64,000 nt of DNA from Hydractinia symbiolongicarpus (lineage: Eukaryota; Cnidaria; Hydrozoa; Anthoathecata; Hydractiniidae), in contig NC_079877.1 in the NCBI RefSeq assembly GCF_029227915.1, positions 11,841,351 to 11,905,350 on the forward strand, in the 5' to 3' direction. The translations under genes were made by a program, and so were the position numbers. Below, one piece after another: positions 20,244-33,614 of this stretch. The stretch's first letter is position 1, and each line of letters starts with the position of its first letter. Below the pieces are notes generated by a model. That model was not told where the DNA came from. It did not search any database and saw only the letters and a list, made by a program, of their open reading frames with translations.

Positions 20244-22079
20244 GGATTCTTCTCCATCATTGCTAAGTTTAACTCCCCCTGCAGTACTTACTAAAAGCTG
20301 TGTGCAAATGATTTTTTATCATGCACAGAAGCCAGCCAGGGTATTTCCTCCAAACATAAACACTCCTTAAATTCCTTCATCCTATTTAATGTTTTGATTT
20401 TCTCTTGACTTGATAACAATAGATAGGTAAACTTTAGAATATATAGCTATGAAAAATATATACATATTCTTAGAATGGCATTGCGGGATATGTGGTAGCT
20501 AACTAGCTACCTATAATAGCTAGATACCGTATCTGTACGTAAAAATTAACATTTTTTGAAGTATGTATTTGCCTATCTGTGTTGCAGCATTTATAGATGT
20601 ATTCCCACATGATGTTATTTGTTACTTTTAGTGTTTAGCTCATTTGACTCTGACATCTGCCTTGCAGGGAAAAAATGCTAAAGGTTGGACCAGACAGAGA
20701 TCTTTTGTATGGATTTCTTCTCACGGAAACATCATTGGAGCAGCTTAATGCCTTGTGATTTATTTGAATCCATTTATAGTATTACCAATGCCTTTGTATG
20801 GATAAATGGACTGAAGATGGCCTCGTTTCACGTATCGTCTCCATCTTTTTTCCTGCTACATAAACGACAGAGCGAAAACACCATAATGTTGGAAATGTAG
20901 TCAGAGGAAACCGTCTGTAAGATGCTCAAAAATTCTTGTTCTTTAAGCAAGTGTTCTTGCCAGTTGGATCAATCCTACAAATCAGGGATTCCGTGATAAA
21001 GGCATTCCTTTTTTCTGACAATTTTAAATACCACCATAAAGGAATGCGGTGCTCTATTATAGTATACCAGTTCAAATAAGGCTGGGCTGTCTCAAATATG
21101 TTCTAGTTTCCATTTTTTGAATGCATGACCAGTTTTGCTAAAACATTAATTTGAAAAAACTCCCAGAAAAGTCAAAGTCAATGGCAATTGCGGGCAATCT
21201 TACCATAAAAAAAGCTATCATGCATATTATGATTTGAGATATTACTATACAAACTCTAGAACTGCTTTCAATAGACATGTCCAGACAATGTGTTTAAACA
21301 ATGTATAAATTTCTTAAGTCATTTTATATACCTCATTTGGTTCTGTTTGTTTTAGGTATTAGAAAGCATGCTCATGTATACAAAAAGCTTTTTGTAAACA
21401 TTGGCAAATCATCTAAAGGTATAGCTGGCCAAAAATTAAAAAAATAATTTGATTTCTACCTATCTGTAACAATACTATTTTAGTTAATGTTTTGCGAAAT
21501 TAATAACTTTAAATGTTAGCTTTTTAGCATGGCAGCTACAGTTCTTCCACCCCCATCCTCAATGAATGCCAGTTTGACTTTTAATGTGTCGATATGTTTG
21601 ATAGGCACTTAAATTCGATATTCCAGTTAAGTATGCATTTCAATAAAAAAAAATAGAAAAGGAGACAAAGAATATTTTGGACTTAGGTGAAATGATCTAA
21701 AGAAAGGAGAAAGAAGTTAAAGCTTTTGAAAATGAGTGATAAATATAGGAAAGAAAAAATGGCTTAAGCCCCATTGTGTGTAGTCAAGAAAGTATAAGTC
21801 AATAAACTAGCATGTTGTTGCTGCTAACAAAGGGAAAGCTAAGTGCTTTGCTGCGATAAGTAAGTTTATTTTGACGTTTTTTTTTGACGGAAATATTATG
21901 ATTTTGTGTTAAAGTATATACACATGTTAAAGTATCTACGCATGTGCACACATAAACAGGGACAGAAAAGTTAAATAACAGGCTCTAACAAATAAGTTAT
22001 ACTCAAATTGCTAGGACTTGTATATACTTGAAATGTTATAAAATTAACGAAGAAAATTCAGTGCCTGTTTGAAAATACA
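20244..22079. other. No confident gene
   Basis: AT-rich sequence. A short stretch at 20670-20900 reads as broken coding-like pieces (for example KVGPDRDLLYGFLLTETSLE), but no splice sites or family could be established. Confidence 0.35.
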
Positions 22080-24520
22080 CACTGTAACCCAACCTTGTTC
22101 CCAGGGCATTTTGCCTTGTTGATAAGTTGATAGCGGCGAAAAGGCCCTGGAACAGGCTGGTCACATGATCGCTTATAATTTAAGATAATTATACCAAAAA
22201 ATAATTTATGAACAGTTCTTGCCCTGCAAAAATTTATTTCTGCCCCGCGCGGGAGTTTTATGTAAACAAGAGTACAACAAATATGGTGGTCGATTTATTT
22301 TGTGGAGTAGATAAAAATACTAGCTAAGGTTTAGCATTGACTTTAGAGAGGCTAGTTTTTGAGAAATATATTAAAAAAGATACCATTTTTAGTTCAACAT
22401 GATATAAAGCAAATTTATCTCGATAATTAAATTGATATATATGCGGTGTTTGTCTTTTCCTGCAGAACTACTGGTTAGCTAGCTAGCTAGAGCGTGTACC
22501 GTCTAAATTACGTGAACATTTAACTGATAATTAGTAGCCACATATATCGATGTTGTTAAAGTCATTACCCTACTTGGGTACAAAACTGAATGTTGTTAGT
22601 CAATGTTTGAGTTTTTTTTATAAATATTGTGATGACAAGCCGGCCGTGTTCTCCTTAAATCTTATGTGGGCAAATTAGCTAAATTATCTGTTACATTTCT
22701 GAGAAACATTTGGTTGGCTAAAAATTTTGCAGCTGACTTTCATCGTGACGTGTGTTGTTTATAATTCCTAAACCTCTTCCGCAAATCGGCGGCAGACAAA
22801 AAATGCAGACGGTAAGCTGTGTGCCAGTCTATTTCAAACTTTTTTTTCAGGTAGAGACATATTTTGAAAATGAAATTAAAGTATACATATAACTTGCATA
22901 TAGTTTAGATTTAGAACACAAACAGCACAAAAGTTTTTAACCATAATTTGACTTTCTTCACCTAAGGTCTGAATTTTTTTGCCCCTGCCGATTTTCTGAT
23001 TTTTTGGCCATGCACAAGAATCTTTAAAAAATGTAAACATTGGAACTCATGTATATAAGTAGGTAAATATGATGAGCTTATTTGATATATTAACCAGGCC
23101 CATGGAAGGTACACTAAGTGAGGCACATAAATGTAACCAGTATTGTGCTTTTTTTGGCACTGCCTTTTAAACGAAGAAAGCTCTTACAAATTCGTCATAT
23201 CACAAGTTTTATTCCTATTCACCTATATACTTGAGGATACATATAAAGAATGATTTTGTATTAGCTATACTTTCTAGGTTTTAGAATTTGAGCAATTTAT
23301 ATGAGGCTGATAAGGCTTTTGTAACAAAACGTCTAAATCTTGACCAAATATGAACAAACAAGTAAGGTTTTTGAACAAATAATTCTTCTAAGGCCAATAA
23401 ATGTCCTACTTTTATTTTTGGCCAGTGATTGATTATGCTCCACCAGCATATTTTTACATATCGTGGCCAAGTACAAATGGCATTTTTGGAATTAACACCC
23501 TGCACGTATATAATAAACCAGCTTTAACTTAACCAATTGTTTATATCGTTTAATGATATCAAATATTGTCCCTTTTACAAAATATAATTAAGAACAACAT
23601 GACAAATAATTACATTTTAGAACTAGTAGAAATAGAGTTTTTATTCTCGGGTCTTTGTTATGACCATTTTAAAAGATAAAAAAAAACGTTCATGAATGAA
23701 TTAATTTTATAAGAGTTTGACTGTAATATTCAACTGTAGTGTACCATTTTCACTGCAGTTGATTTGTGTAGTCATTTCATCATAAAACATTAAATGTTTT
23801 GTTACTAATAGGGGCAGTTTACTTAGAGTATAAATTCTAAAATTGCATGATTCCATAAATTTTGATGCTGAATTTAAATATTGGTCATTTTGGTTGAAAA
23901 TGATTAGAAAGTGTCAAGCATGTTAACCCGGATCCAAGAATAATCCATAAATTTAGCACTACAACCTGTCATTCAACTAGAGTGCCCAGACCTTCTCCTA
24001 CAATTTCTAACGTGTTCTTAACAAAATCACATACTTGGAAAATAATAGCCATTTAATATGTTCTTTATAAATGTGGTTGAGTAAAGCTGTCTCAGGATGT
24101 CACGTTAGCTAGCTAAGGCAGCTACATATACTACACAGCCCAGCTAGCTAGCTAGAGCTTATGAATTTTTATAGAAACAAACTTCCAAAACATTTTCTAA
24201 TTAAAAGCCTTTCGCCAATATTGAACAATCAAGCTAAGCCAGATTAATAGAATTTACGTCAGTAATATTCTGACAATTTTGCTTTTATCGACAAAATAGT
24301 TTCTTTAACGCTGTGTCTTCTTTCGCCCGCCATCTCTAAATCTTGCTTGTAGGCGAGCGCCAAATTTGCATCTCACATTATCTTTGGAATTTCAAAAATG
24401 CCCAGTATATCTGGGCATTTTTGTGTCACATGACCAGCCTGTTCCAGGGTCATTGTTGGCCACTCCGTAATAACGGCTCAGGGGCCACAAGACGCTGGGG
24501 ACGAGGTTGACTGTAACCAC
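22080..24520. mobile_element. Possible ~2.4-kb non-autonomous DNA element with inverted ends
   Basis: Left part (22083-22175) contains CTGTAACCCAACC, TTGTTCCCAGGGC and CCTGGAACAGGCTGGTCACA. The right part (24420-24520), read on the minus strand, contains GTTACAGTCAACCTCGTCCC and later CCCTGGAACAGGCTGGTCAT. Spacing differs but the order is the same and the orientation inverted. No ORF longer than ~80 codons lies inside. A related terminal motif (CAACCTCGATCCCAGGGC) recurs at ~30463 with a nearby inverse at 30520. Family unknown. Confidence 0.5.
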
Positions 24521-25272
24521 AATATTCATTATGACAGAACATTTGTGAATAAATAGAAAAAATAGAATAAATATAATTATAGAATAAACAGTGAATCTGG
24601 TGTTCTTCCTTCTGGATGGCTCTGTGAGAATAATGGCATAAAGTTTTGGCCATGCATACTGTATGCTGATATAGTTAATTACCTAATGTTTAACCCCAGT
24701 GAGCTTGGTAGTTCAGATTTGAACAATTACAAAAGTTCAAAAGCTTATAGCTATATTAGTAATGGTTGGTTGGCCCAATATTGTACCATGAAGTTGAATT
24801 AACCTCTATTTATTGTTTTTTAAAGGCTGATTGTCGACCATCACAGCGTATAAATGACCCTCCACATAACCTTTGGATTTGTGTGACAAAAAGTGACAAA
24901 AAGTAATGGACTCAGTATGGTTTTTTGGTAGAGAAAGTTCAGTTTGATCCTGAGTTTTGGAGCGATCTTAAAAAAAATTGTCTTCCTTCTATGTGCATTA
25001 TCTGAAACACACGTTCTCACAATAAATGGTATATATGGAATAAAACAATAAAAAGGCTATTTTTATAGCCACACTCTTATAAAAAATATTATTTGTTGAG
25101 ACTGTTCCGGTAAGAAGGTAAGTAAACAGGTTTTGTTATGCATAAGTTGAGGAAAGTAAAAAACTTAAAAACAAAATTAAAAAAATTTAAATCACAAAAC
25201 ATTGTGTGTTTGCCAATAATGTTTTTTATAGATATGTGGCTTTAAAAAAAGCCGTTTTTTTCTTCACCAAGA

Positions 25273-26637
25273 TTATTTTGCTTGTATGAGGCGTGGCTTT
25301 AAATTGCACAGTGCAGCACAGGTTCGAACAATATGATCAGCATGTTGAAGCATGGTGATTGGTAACACATACTTGAGAATGCGAAACGTTTTCGTGCGAT
25401 TAATTGCTCGTTCAATATGAATTCGCAAATTTGCAACATCTTTAGTACGTTTACATTCTTCAGTGGTCATTTGCGCTTTTATTCTAGCACCTGGTGGAAT
25501 ACTTAAACTACAAAATCTTAAAAGTAGACCTTCTTTCATTTGGAACCCTCTGTCTGCCATTCTTTCATTATCTCTATCGAGCGCATCAAAAAACCCACTA
25601 TCCTCAAAAATGTACTTGTCAGACGTTCGACCACCATAACAATCTAGAAGAGTGATGAAACTAGCAGGAGAAATTCCAATAAAAAATTTAATTGCATTAT
25701 GGTTTTTGTAAACTGACCAGGTTTGTGCTTGAAGCTCTAAAGATTTTGGTCTTTCGATAAAAACTTCTGTGCAGGCAATAATGCAGCGCAGCTTGTAATG
25801 TCCCATTTTCTTGTAAATATTTGGCAAATGATCCCTAATAGCCTCTCGAGGAAGCCAGTTTACTAAGCAATTGACAAGGGCAGTGCTAAGGATACGTACA
25901 CAAGTGGTGAAAATATTTGAACATGTTGCTGGAGAGATGCTAAATCGGTCAGCAAGATCTTTGTTAAGAAGGCCTAAGCAAAATCTCATCAAATTCAAAA
26001 GAAATTCGTCTTTAAAAGACAATTTTTTTCTTTGACATTTAACAAATTTTTGCTGCACCTTTGTGCTAAGTTCTTTGCTCAAGGAATTAATTACTTCCTG
26101 CTTGTCAATACAAGAAAGACATGGCTCTGTATTCTCTTGTCTGCAATACTGGTGGTCTCCCTGACTTAACTGATCAGATGTGCCAGGTGACAAAGTACGC
26201 TTTTTGGCCTTTTTAGGACGTTTCTGATGCTGTCGAATGAGTTCTGTTCGAGGAACAGGCTCTCTAAAATCATACCAAAGTTTTAATGATGGATACGGAT
26301 TACTACAGGTTGGTTCTGCATCCACAAAGTGCTCACTACAAACCCTGTAATTCGAACGTGGACTCCACGAAGATTTATTATCTTTTTCTCTCTTAACTCT
26401 CCGTACCAATTCCAAACGATTAGCTAAGTAACGATTGGTACTGGGAAAACAAAACAGGCGATATGGTGGTGGTTGACAGGAGGCACAAGTTCCTTTAGTT
26501 TGAGGCTGACTAATATGCTCTCTGCAAATAATTTTCCACCACTTTTCCAATTTCCTTGTGTTATTCATACACCCAACAACAGCACCCATATCAATAAGAC
26601 TAGAAAACCAAACAACTTCTGTCACTACTTTACTCAC
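25273..26637 (-). CDS. THAP-domain DDE transposase of ISL2EU/IS4EU type, catalytic residue substituted
   Basis: 454 aa, one open frame. The start is probably the second Met (residue 18, MGAVVGCMNN), which opens a THAP-like zinc finger: GC, KWWKIICREH, CASCQPPPYRLFCFPS, RVCSEHFVDAEPT (residues ~22-130). A coiled segment at ~180-205 is followed by a DDE_Tnp_4-type domain (~205-450) containing LSISPATCSNIF-like DRFSISPATCSNIFTTC, CTEVFIERPKSLELQAQTWS, YGGRTSDKYIFEDSGF, MADRGFQM and the final IHIERAI. The family normally has Asp before CTEVFIERP; here it is Ala (IIACTE). A recently inserted copy with a dead active site, or a copy kept for DNA binding, are both possible. Confidence 0.85.
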   Translation of the reverse strand: MSKVVTEVVWFSSLIDMGAVVGCMNNTRKLEKWWKIICREHISQPQTKGTCASCQPPPYRLFCFPSTNRYLANRLELVRRVKREKDNKSSWSPRSNYRVCSEHFVDAEPTCSNPYPSLKLWYDFREPVPRTELIRQHQKRPKKAKKRTLSPGTSDQLSQGDHQYCRQENTEPCLSCIDKQEVINSLSKELSTKVQQKFVKCQRKKLSFKDEFLLNLMRFCLGLLNKDLADRFSISPATCSNIFTTCVRILSTALVNCLVNWLPREAIRDHLPNIYKKMGHYKLRCIIACTEVFIERPKSLELQAQTWSVYKNHNAIKFFIGISPASFITLLDCYGGRTSDKYIFEDSGFFDALDRDNERMADRGFQMKEGLLLRFCSLSIPPGARIKAQMTTEECKRTKDVANLRIHIERAINRTKTFRILKYVLPITMLQHADHIVRTCAALCNLKPRLIQAK

Positions 26638-26729
26638 AACACAAGGTGACTGCCAGAGCGGTTTTGTTTACCCCAAACTCGTCCCAGTCTTTTTATTAAC
26701 GCGGTCTCGCGCTATGTTGAATTGGTGTA

Positions 26730-26800
26730 TAGCGAGAAGCACGCAATGCGGTATAAAAAGGACGGGCGAACCCGTGGATTTTCCACAGGCTAACGACTAG
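26730..26800 (-). repeat. Dispersed repeat motif upstream of the transposase
   Basis: Read on the minus strand it contains GTGGAAAATCCACGGGTTCG followed by CCCGTCCTTTTTATACCGCA. A near match, GGAAAAATCCACGGGGTTAC then CCGTCTTTTTATATCGCATT, lies at 59698-59745. Possibly a transposon terminus. Confidence 0.4.
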
Positions 26801-27235
26801 TTCTTATCAATTATTGTGTGCAAAATTTGAGAGAATTGTTCTATTAGTTTGTAATTTTTATTTCTAGTGAAATTTCATATTAGAAAGTGCAATAGAATGA
26901 ATATGCATTATGCACAATAATTTAGTTAGTGATTCTGATCTAAAATAAAAGTTTATCAAAAGTTTATTTGGAAACGGTTTTGAGCGACATACCTAATGTG
27001 ATTATAAATTACATCAGCTTTATTGACATTAAATCGCAAAACTGCAAAAGATACATGAATCCAACTGTAATACCACAGACGTGGTTGTGCAAGATATTTC
27101 CTTGTCTAATATTGTTCTGACTGATATTTACTTAGTCATTGTATTTTTAAAATAGAGTATGAATTATATAATTATGCTTTAGATAAATTATTAAAACTAA
27201 TTACATATGGTTTATTTCTTTGCTTACAGCCTACC

Positions 27236-28760
27236 TTTGCCTTATACTAACCTCACATGGGCATGTTCCATTCATGTCAGGTACAAAATCGATGTCTTCG
27301 TTTTCCTCACTTCAATTACCTCTTAGTTTTAGATTATCTTGCAATCTTGTAGAAAAGGGGTCGCCATCTACGACACACTTGCTGGGACATTTAAGATTAA
27401 ATTGCCACAAACCAGTTTCCTCATTGAATACATCTTTCTACTATAATGCAGAGTTATGATTATATGACATTATATGATATTAAATAATCATATTTAATAG
27501 TCAAGCTTACCTTATTGTCTTAGAAATGGTAAGCGACGCTCTAACCACCGAGCTGTCTTTATTTCAGAAGAGCTGAATTTGAACCAGCGACCTGTGCTTT
27601 GGAAATACAATGTGTAACTTACGTAACAGTCGTGTAGTCTAACTTTATTGTCAGGTTCTGTATGGTGGTTAATAATAACTGTAGCGTGGTTTTATGCCGT
27701 TAACAAATAAAAGAAAATAAGTCCACTGATAATACACTTAAATAGATTGGGAATATATAGCTAAAATATATAAAAAAATATAAAAAAAATATATAAAAAA
27801 AAAAAAAAAATAGATAATAGAAAATACACACCTTATTATCAGGAAGAATATTAGCATTATTACTATCTTCATCATTGATATCATTAACGTCATCAGATTC
27901 ATTATTGGTCAAATAGAAGTCTCGAAATGACAAAAATGAGGACATAAGTTAAAAGCACTGGTTACGTTTTTGATTGACCTTTTTGATCCTTTGTCAATAA
28001 CACATAACAAATTTTTGCATTGAACAACTTTTCTATTAGTTCCAGACACTTTAAAAAGAGGTACAATTGCAGCAGAATCTTCATGCGTGATCGAGAATTT
28101 GCGAACATTTAATTTAGCAGGAAGTTCCTCAACAACTGTTTCTGAGCACTTTTAGCCATAATTAATAACTGACATATTCACAAGGCTGACATCACCACTC
28201 ACAGGCTCTAGAATATGATCAGAAGATGGGAGAAGTGAAAAAACAGTGGCAAGCAATCGCACATGTAAACAAGAAACACCCAGCCACCTAACATCAAATC
28301 TTTTTGGAGATTCAGCACAGGTTTGAGATACAAAAAATATTTTGCAATTGCAAAAATAGGTTGGTACTTGTGGTAGTTGAAAATACATGGACATATTCAA
28401 AATGCTACAAAATATAAATAGGATGAAGTTACAAAACATGCCTAGGTTGTTAAACAGCTATAGAACCAATAAACTAAAAAATAAAAGTCAAAAAATATAT
28501 ACAAACCATAAATTCAACAGTGTTACAATCGTAATCATTCATGATAACAACATATTTTGTAGCTGATTTAACTCTCCATTTGAAGATGCCATAGTTGAAC
28601 AACTGTCCGCAAAAATACTGATACAACGATTCACTGGAGGAAGCTACATTTTGAAGTTTTCTACTCTCCGTAATATCAACCACTATACTACAATCAGAGG
28701 CATCTGCTTCATCACCATTACTCACTCTCTTCTGTATTTTTCTTGTTGTTTCTCCTTGAA
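27236..28760 (-). pseudogene. Unidentified exon-like fragments, minus strand
   Basis: Several coding-like blocks in order on the minus strand. 28725-28507 has ADASDCSIVVDITESRKL and YGIFKWRVKSATKYVVIMND, with a GTTTGT donor-like end. 28320-28150 has SPKRFDVRWLGVSCLHVRLL. 28140-27950 has NVRKFSITHEDSAAIVPLFK and VVQCKNLLCV. 27945-27833 is acidic (NESDDVNDINDEDSNNAN) and ends at a GTGTGT donor-like site. 27425-27240 has LWQFNLKCPSKCVVDGDPF and NGTCPCE. Stops and frame changes occur between and within blocks. Spaced cysteines resemble zinc regions attached to large DNA transposons. It might be a second gene of the neighbouring transposon or an unrelated decayed element. Not recognised. Confidence 0.35.
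27500..27595 (-). repeat. tRNA-derived sequence with T-arm preceding D-arm
   Basis: Read on the minus strand, a T-arm-like hairpin with B-box GGTTCAAATTC (27572-27588; stem GCTGG/TCAGC) comes first. Then comes a D-arm with A-box-like AGCTCGGTGGTTAGAGC (27538-27554) and a short anticodon-like stem CTTA/TAAG. The order is reversed relative to a normal tRNA gene. Most likely rearranged SINE or tRNA-pseudogene debris. Confidence 0.4.
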
Positions 28761-28909
28761 ATCAGGTGGAATTTCCTTTTTCTTGTTGTGTTTGGCACTT
28801 TTCTATTTTTATAAAAGGTATTTCTACAATGTTAACAAGAATGCAATTCAAAAGAGAAATCACTACTTCGCTAGCTTCTTCAGAACCGCTGAAATTACAT
28901 GCCTATAAA

Positions 28910-31900
28910 TATGAAAATTAAAATAAAATTGTTTAAAAAATCCCAGTTATTCAAACTTGGAGCACCATGTATATGCTGCTAACCTGAAGAGTTCTGTTTC
29001 TCGGAGATGCTGGATATCTTCTACAGCTTGTTGAGAACTTTTGAAGATACTTTACCTCTACTTGCTTTATGTCATCACTACACCATACCCATTTATGAAA
29101 GTTTGGTATTGAAGACATATAAAAAATCTGAGACTCCAAGGATAGCTCATGGTGAATCAATGGTAGTTCAAATCACACAAGTTCAGTTGATTGAACTTTG
29201 TTGGCACGGTAGGTCAATAATAGGTTTTCCCACAAAGACGGTTCTTGATCACAAACCATGTACCTGTTATACATAACATTTAAAATAGAGATTGCATTGT
29301 ATCTGTTTGTACCGTTTACAAATAATTGTAAAAATAGCATATTGTGAAAAGAAGTAATTAATCTACAAAATGTACACTATATATATTATAAATATACTAC
29401 TTTTTTATTCCACACATTTACTTTCTTTCAAATTCGCTATCCAAAGAAGTTGTTGGCTTTTGAAGGCGATGCATAACATAGCATATGAAGAAGAGACATT
29501 TAAAATTGCTTTTTTCAACAGATGGTTTCCCATTATTGACAATATTTTTGATGCTATTTGGATTGTCAATCAAAACTCTTCTGTATGACCTATCCTTCGC
29601 ATACTGAGGTGTATGTTTACCTGAATGAAGGAATGAAATGTAAAATTGATATGTAGCTAAACACAGTTTAGCTCATGTTAATTGCAGTTCCCAATACTTG
29701 ATAGTTGCTATGCAGATACACCATTAAGGGTACACAAGGCTGTCTTGCTCACCCAAGGCATCTTTAAAAGAGTTGCAGGGCCGGCGAATCCAGGGGGCCG
29801 GGGTCGCACTTTTTTCCTAAGAAATTTTTTTTGAGGTTTTAATTATTGTATTCCTTTGCCACAAATTTATTTGTACGATTCTGTTAACACTTTTCATCTT
29901 CATAAAATTTACTTTATGATTTTAAATGGTTAAATTTTTTTAAAAAACAAAGTACCTAAAACAGAAATTAAGTATAAGTTTTGCATGAATTAAGGGTTTT
30001 TTTATTAGTATCCGACAAAAATTTTTGAAAATTGGGGCACATTTAAGGCTATTTCAGAGGCATAAATTCAAAAAACATTTCGGCCCGTCGGCCCAACCAT
30101 GGTCGGGCCTCCTTAGATACTACATATATTTGACCCTCCCACTTTCAATTCCAATTCGCCGCCTTGGTTTACTGTATGCAATAGACTGAATATCTGATTT
30201 GGGTATGACGTGTTACAAACTGCACTGTGTGGAAATGTTTTTTTTTTATAACTTGGCAAAATATGTTGGATTTTATAAATGTCCGATATACTTTTGTTCC
30301 TGGTGTACTTCTGACATGGCAAAGCAAGTAGAAATTTTAGCAGATTTCGCTTTCTAAGTAACAGTTGTTACACGCCTTTGATTTTGTTGGACATTTTGCA
30401 TATTGCTTTTTTATTTTTTTGGTTGCACCTGCCTATATTTTTAAGTAATGCAGACTGTGAGCAACCTCGATCCCAGGGCTTTTTATCTCTTTTTTCTGTC
30501 CTGTTATAAAAAGAGACAAAGGGCCGAGGTAAATTTGATGTTGCGATGAGGTAGAATCCTTTTGACTTTTAAGTATACCTCATACTGTAAACATCGATTT
30601 CTGAGAACAGAAAGTGTTTTGTACTTGTTGTTGTCTACCTGCTTAACAGGAGCACATATCCGAGTGCGTATGATTTTAGGGAGTGACAACGTTTAAATAT
30701 TACCTATCTGTAGATCCCCAGGGAAAGGGGATCTATAGACTTATTTACATTTAGCTAGCTCTTTTGCATTTATGAAAGAGCTGTCCTTTAGTTATCTTAC
30801 AAGATTTATCTCTCTTCCACACAGACACAAAGATATACAGTTGCATAAACGGCTACACGAAGCGTGTGACCTTAAAAAAATAAACAAAAAAAATAACAAT
30901 ATTTCAACTAATATACATGCAGTTAGCTGGAAAAACTCTATATACCAAACTTAACATACACCTCCTAACATTTTCTGACCGCCAAGACAGTGTTTACATA
31001 AATCGCCTCAGTTATCTCGTTTAGCATTGGGCTTTAATAAACAAACAATCCATTTAATGGAGATCAAGTTAAAACCTTTTGTTTTGATAAAAAAAAAAGA
31101 TTTAAATTACACGTTTTGTAAGCTCGTCTGGTGGTTTACCACTTTTAAGAATAGTTCTTGAAACAAAAGTGCCTTAAATCCAGCAGCAGTAAAAACTAAA
31201 ATATATGCAGTAATTACTTACTTTAAAGCAATGAATTTATTTTCTCTTACAGAAAGGCAAGATGAAGGATTGGTTTGAGACAACAACATGGCACGCGTGC
31301 CGAAAATACTTCCCTCCAGCATTTCCAATCCTTTTAATATCTGAAAGGATTTCCAAATTCAAAAGTTCTTCATTTAACTTAGCTAGCATACAATTGCTTT
31401 AATTTATGCTAGCCACTTAAGGTGCTTCCTGCTTCCTGCTTCCTTGACCTGACCCAGCTAAACCATGTTGAAAAAAAAGCATCTCCACTTGTCGTTCATG
31501 TAACCATACCCGTGATCGTTTTAGGCATTTAAATTTAAAAACTCACGGACGTCTTAGGCGTTTTTTCTTCCCATTTCAGAATTTCATTCATTCGGAAATT
31601 TAAAACCCGCGGACGTTTTAGGCGAATCGAAATTTTGCCTAGGATCACCCCGGGTTTGCTTTTGAGTAAAATATCAATAAAAAATAGATAAAAACGCCGC
31701 ATCGTCATGAAGTCCAAATCGGCGGATCCCAAAACCAATTTACAAATTCTTTTTATAGATTATTCTATCCATATAATTTTTTTTCTAGACCACAAAATTA
31801 GGCTAGGCTGCCTAACCGTACATCCGCCCCTGCTTATTTTGAAGTGGACTTAAAATTGAGACTTATCAGATCTGTTTAAATTTGAAGACACTCGTTTGAA

Positions 31901-33600
31901 TTTATGGAATACGTTGTACAGAACGTTCGTAATTTATGTTGGCAAGACAAAACTTCGCCTTCAAATTCAAAGAACGTTCAAGTATCGAAAAATCATTCGC
32001 TATAAGAAGTTCAAACGAGATCTCAACATTAACGTTGCATCAAATCCTCTTGACACGTTCTAATTAGCTATTTTTTTTTAACATTATAATAACAAGTACT
32101 GTGTATACTGTAAAAGTTTGTATTGACTGTTATTCTAGTGATCATGATGTGAGAAATACACAAAAAACCTTAGTGGTGCGCATTTAATTTCCTACTTTTA
32201 AATAAATTAACCGCCTGACCGACCATTAATTTGGAAACCTTCGCCGGTGCTTAATCTCTGACAGGGTAACAAGTCTGTATACCTGGAATAACCTATTATA
32301 ACTATAACTATTAAAGTGTTTGTTTGAATTTTTTTTAAAAAAAGGAAATGTAGTGGAGCGTTTTAGGTGTTTTTATTTTTTCACATGCTAATCTATGACT
32401 TGATGATTTTTTGAGTATATTAGATATTTTTGCGCCCCAAAATCGTTCGCCACATGGCTAAATATAAAATGAGCTAAAACGTGCCTTGTGGAAATAAGTA
32501 ATTTTGTTTTTGTTTTCAGCAATTTCCAGTCTGGTTGCTTTTATATAAAACAGAAATTGTGATAGATGACGAGGAACGTATAAAATAACTCTGGACAAGT
32601 TTTAAGGCTGACATAACAAAACACTAAGTAGGACTACGATGGTTCAAAATTGTGATTTATTTTAAGTAAAATTCTTACAGGCACTTTAATTTAATATTCT
32701 TTTCTCTTTCCAACGAAAATTTTACATTTGGTCTTGCAGCGTTGCAGAATAGAAGACTATCTCTAATATTTTGAATATGGAAAACTTTCACAGTAGAAGT
32801 CCCAATTTACCCTTTTTGTCGGGACGTTTTAATCCTAGCTGTATCTGTGGCACAAAAATGATATTGTTGCGAATTTATGCGATTGCAAATACGCTTTTTA
32901 TTTTTTTTACCTCAGGAAATTTGTGCCTTTGAATTTGCGTGTCCATTTCTTTCCATTTTTGCAAAAGTTATAGCAAGGTGGGTCTAAACATTGTTATATA
33001 AAATTCCACAACCAGAGTGTTTTCCTCACATACTCTAATTTCACTTTGGGAAGTTTTTCGTTTTGGCAAATTGAAAAAGCCACTGCCCTGATAGTTCCGT
33101 GTAAGTATAATTGTACCCTTCACATGTCATTGATGTTTGTAACTATGTTTTAGCTATGCATGTATTAGAAAAAATGATGGTTAGATTAAACAATTTCTTA
33201 AAAAAGGACAAATAAAAACGTGTTTTTGAATTTCTAAAAGCTTGTCTACAAAGTCTTTATTTTCGAAAAAATTGTTCTTTCTCTTTTTAATGATGTCAAT
33301 GAAACATCAGATACACAGGGGGCAAACTTAAGAGCTGCTATAAGTTGAAATAAGTTGAAAACAAACAAACAAACAGATACAACAAAAAAAAATAATTATA
33401 AGTATGAGCAGATGTAATTCAATTTTCAAATGTAAAGTTTTTCTTTTCCTCTTTCACAAATACTTTAGCTATCCTTAGAATCCATTGAATTGTAGAACAA
33501 ATTATTTAATATAAAAACTGTAAGTTATATAATAAATGCGATCAAAACATAACAAAAGCAAATTTCATGATAACATTCTTATAAAATTATTTTTTTTAAG
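28910..33600. other. No confident gene
   Basis: AT-rich intergenic sequence. Items seen: the terminal-like motif CAACCTCGATCCCAGGGC near 30463; a direct repeat of AAAACYCRCGGACGTYTTAG at ~31538 and ~31601; and a short basic ORF-like stretch at 31900-32060 (RLQIQRTFKYRKIIRYKKF). None could be tied to a gene. Confidence 0.35.
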
Positions 33601-33614
33601 TTCAAAGATAAAAG

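Noticed and set aside
28951-29588. ORFs of 69-89 codons as genes
   Set aside because: No family motif, no consistent splice sites and overlapping on both strands.
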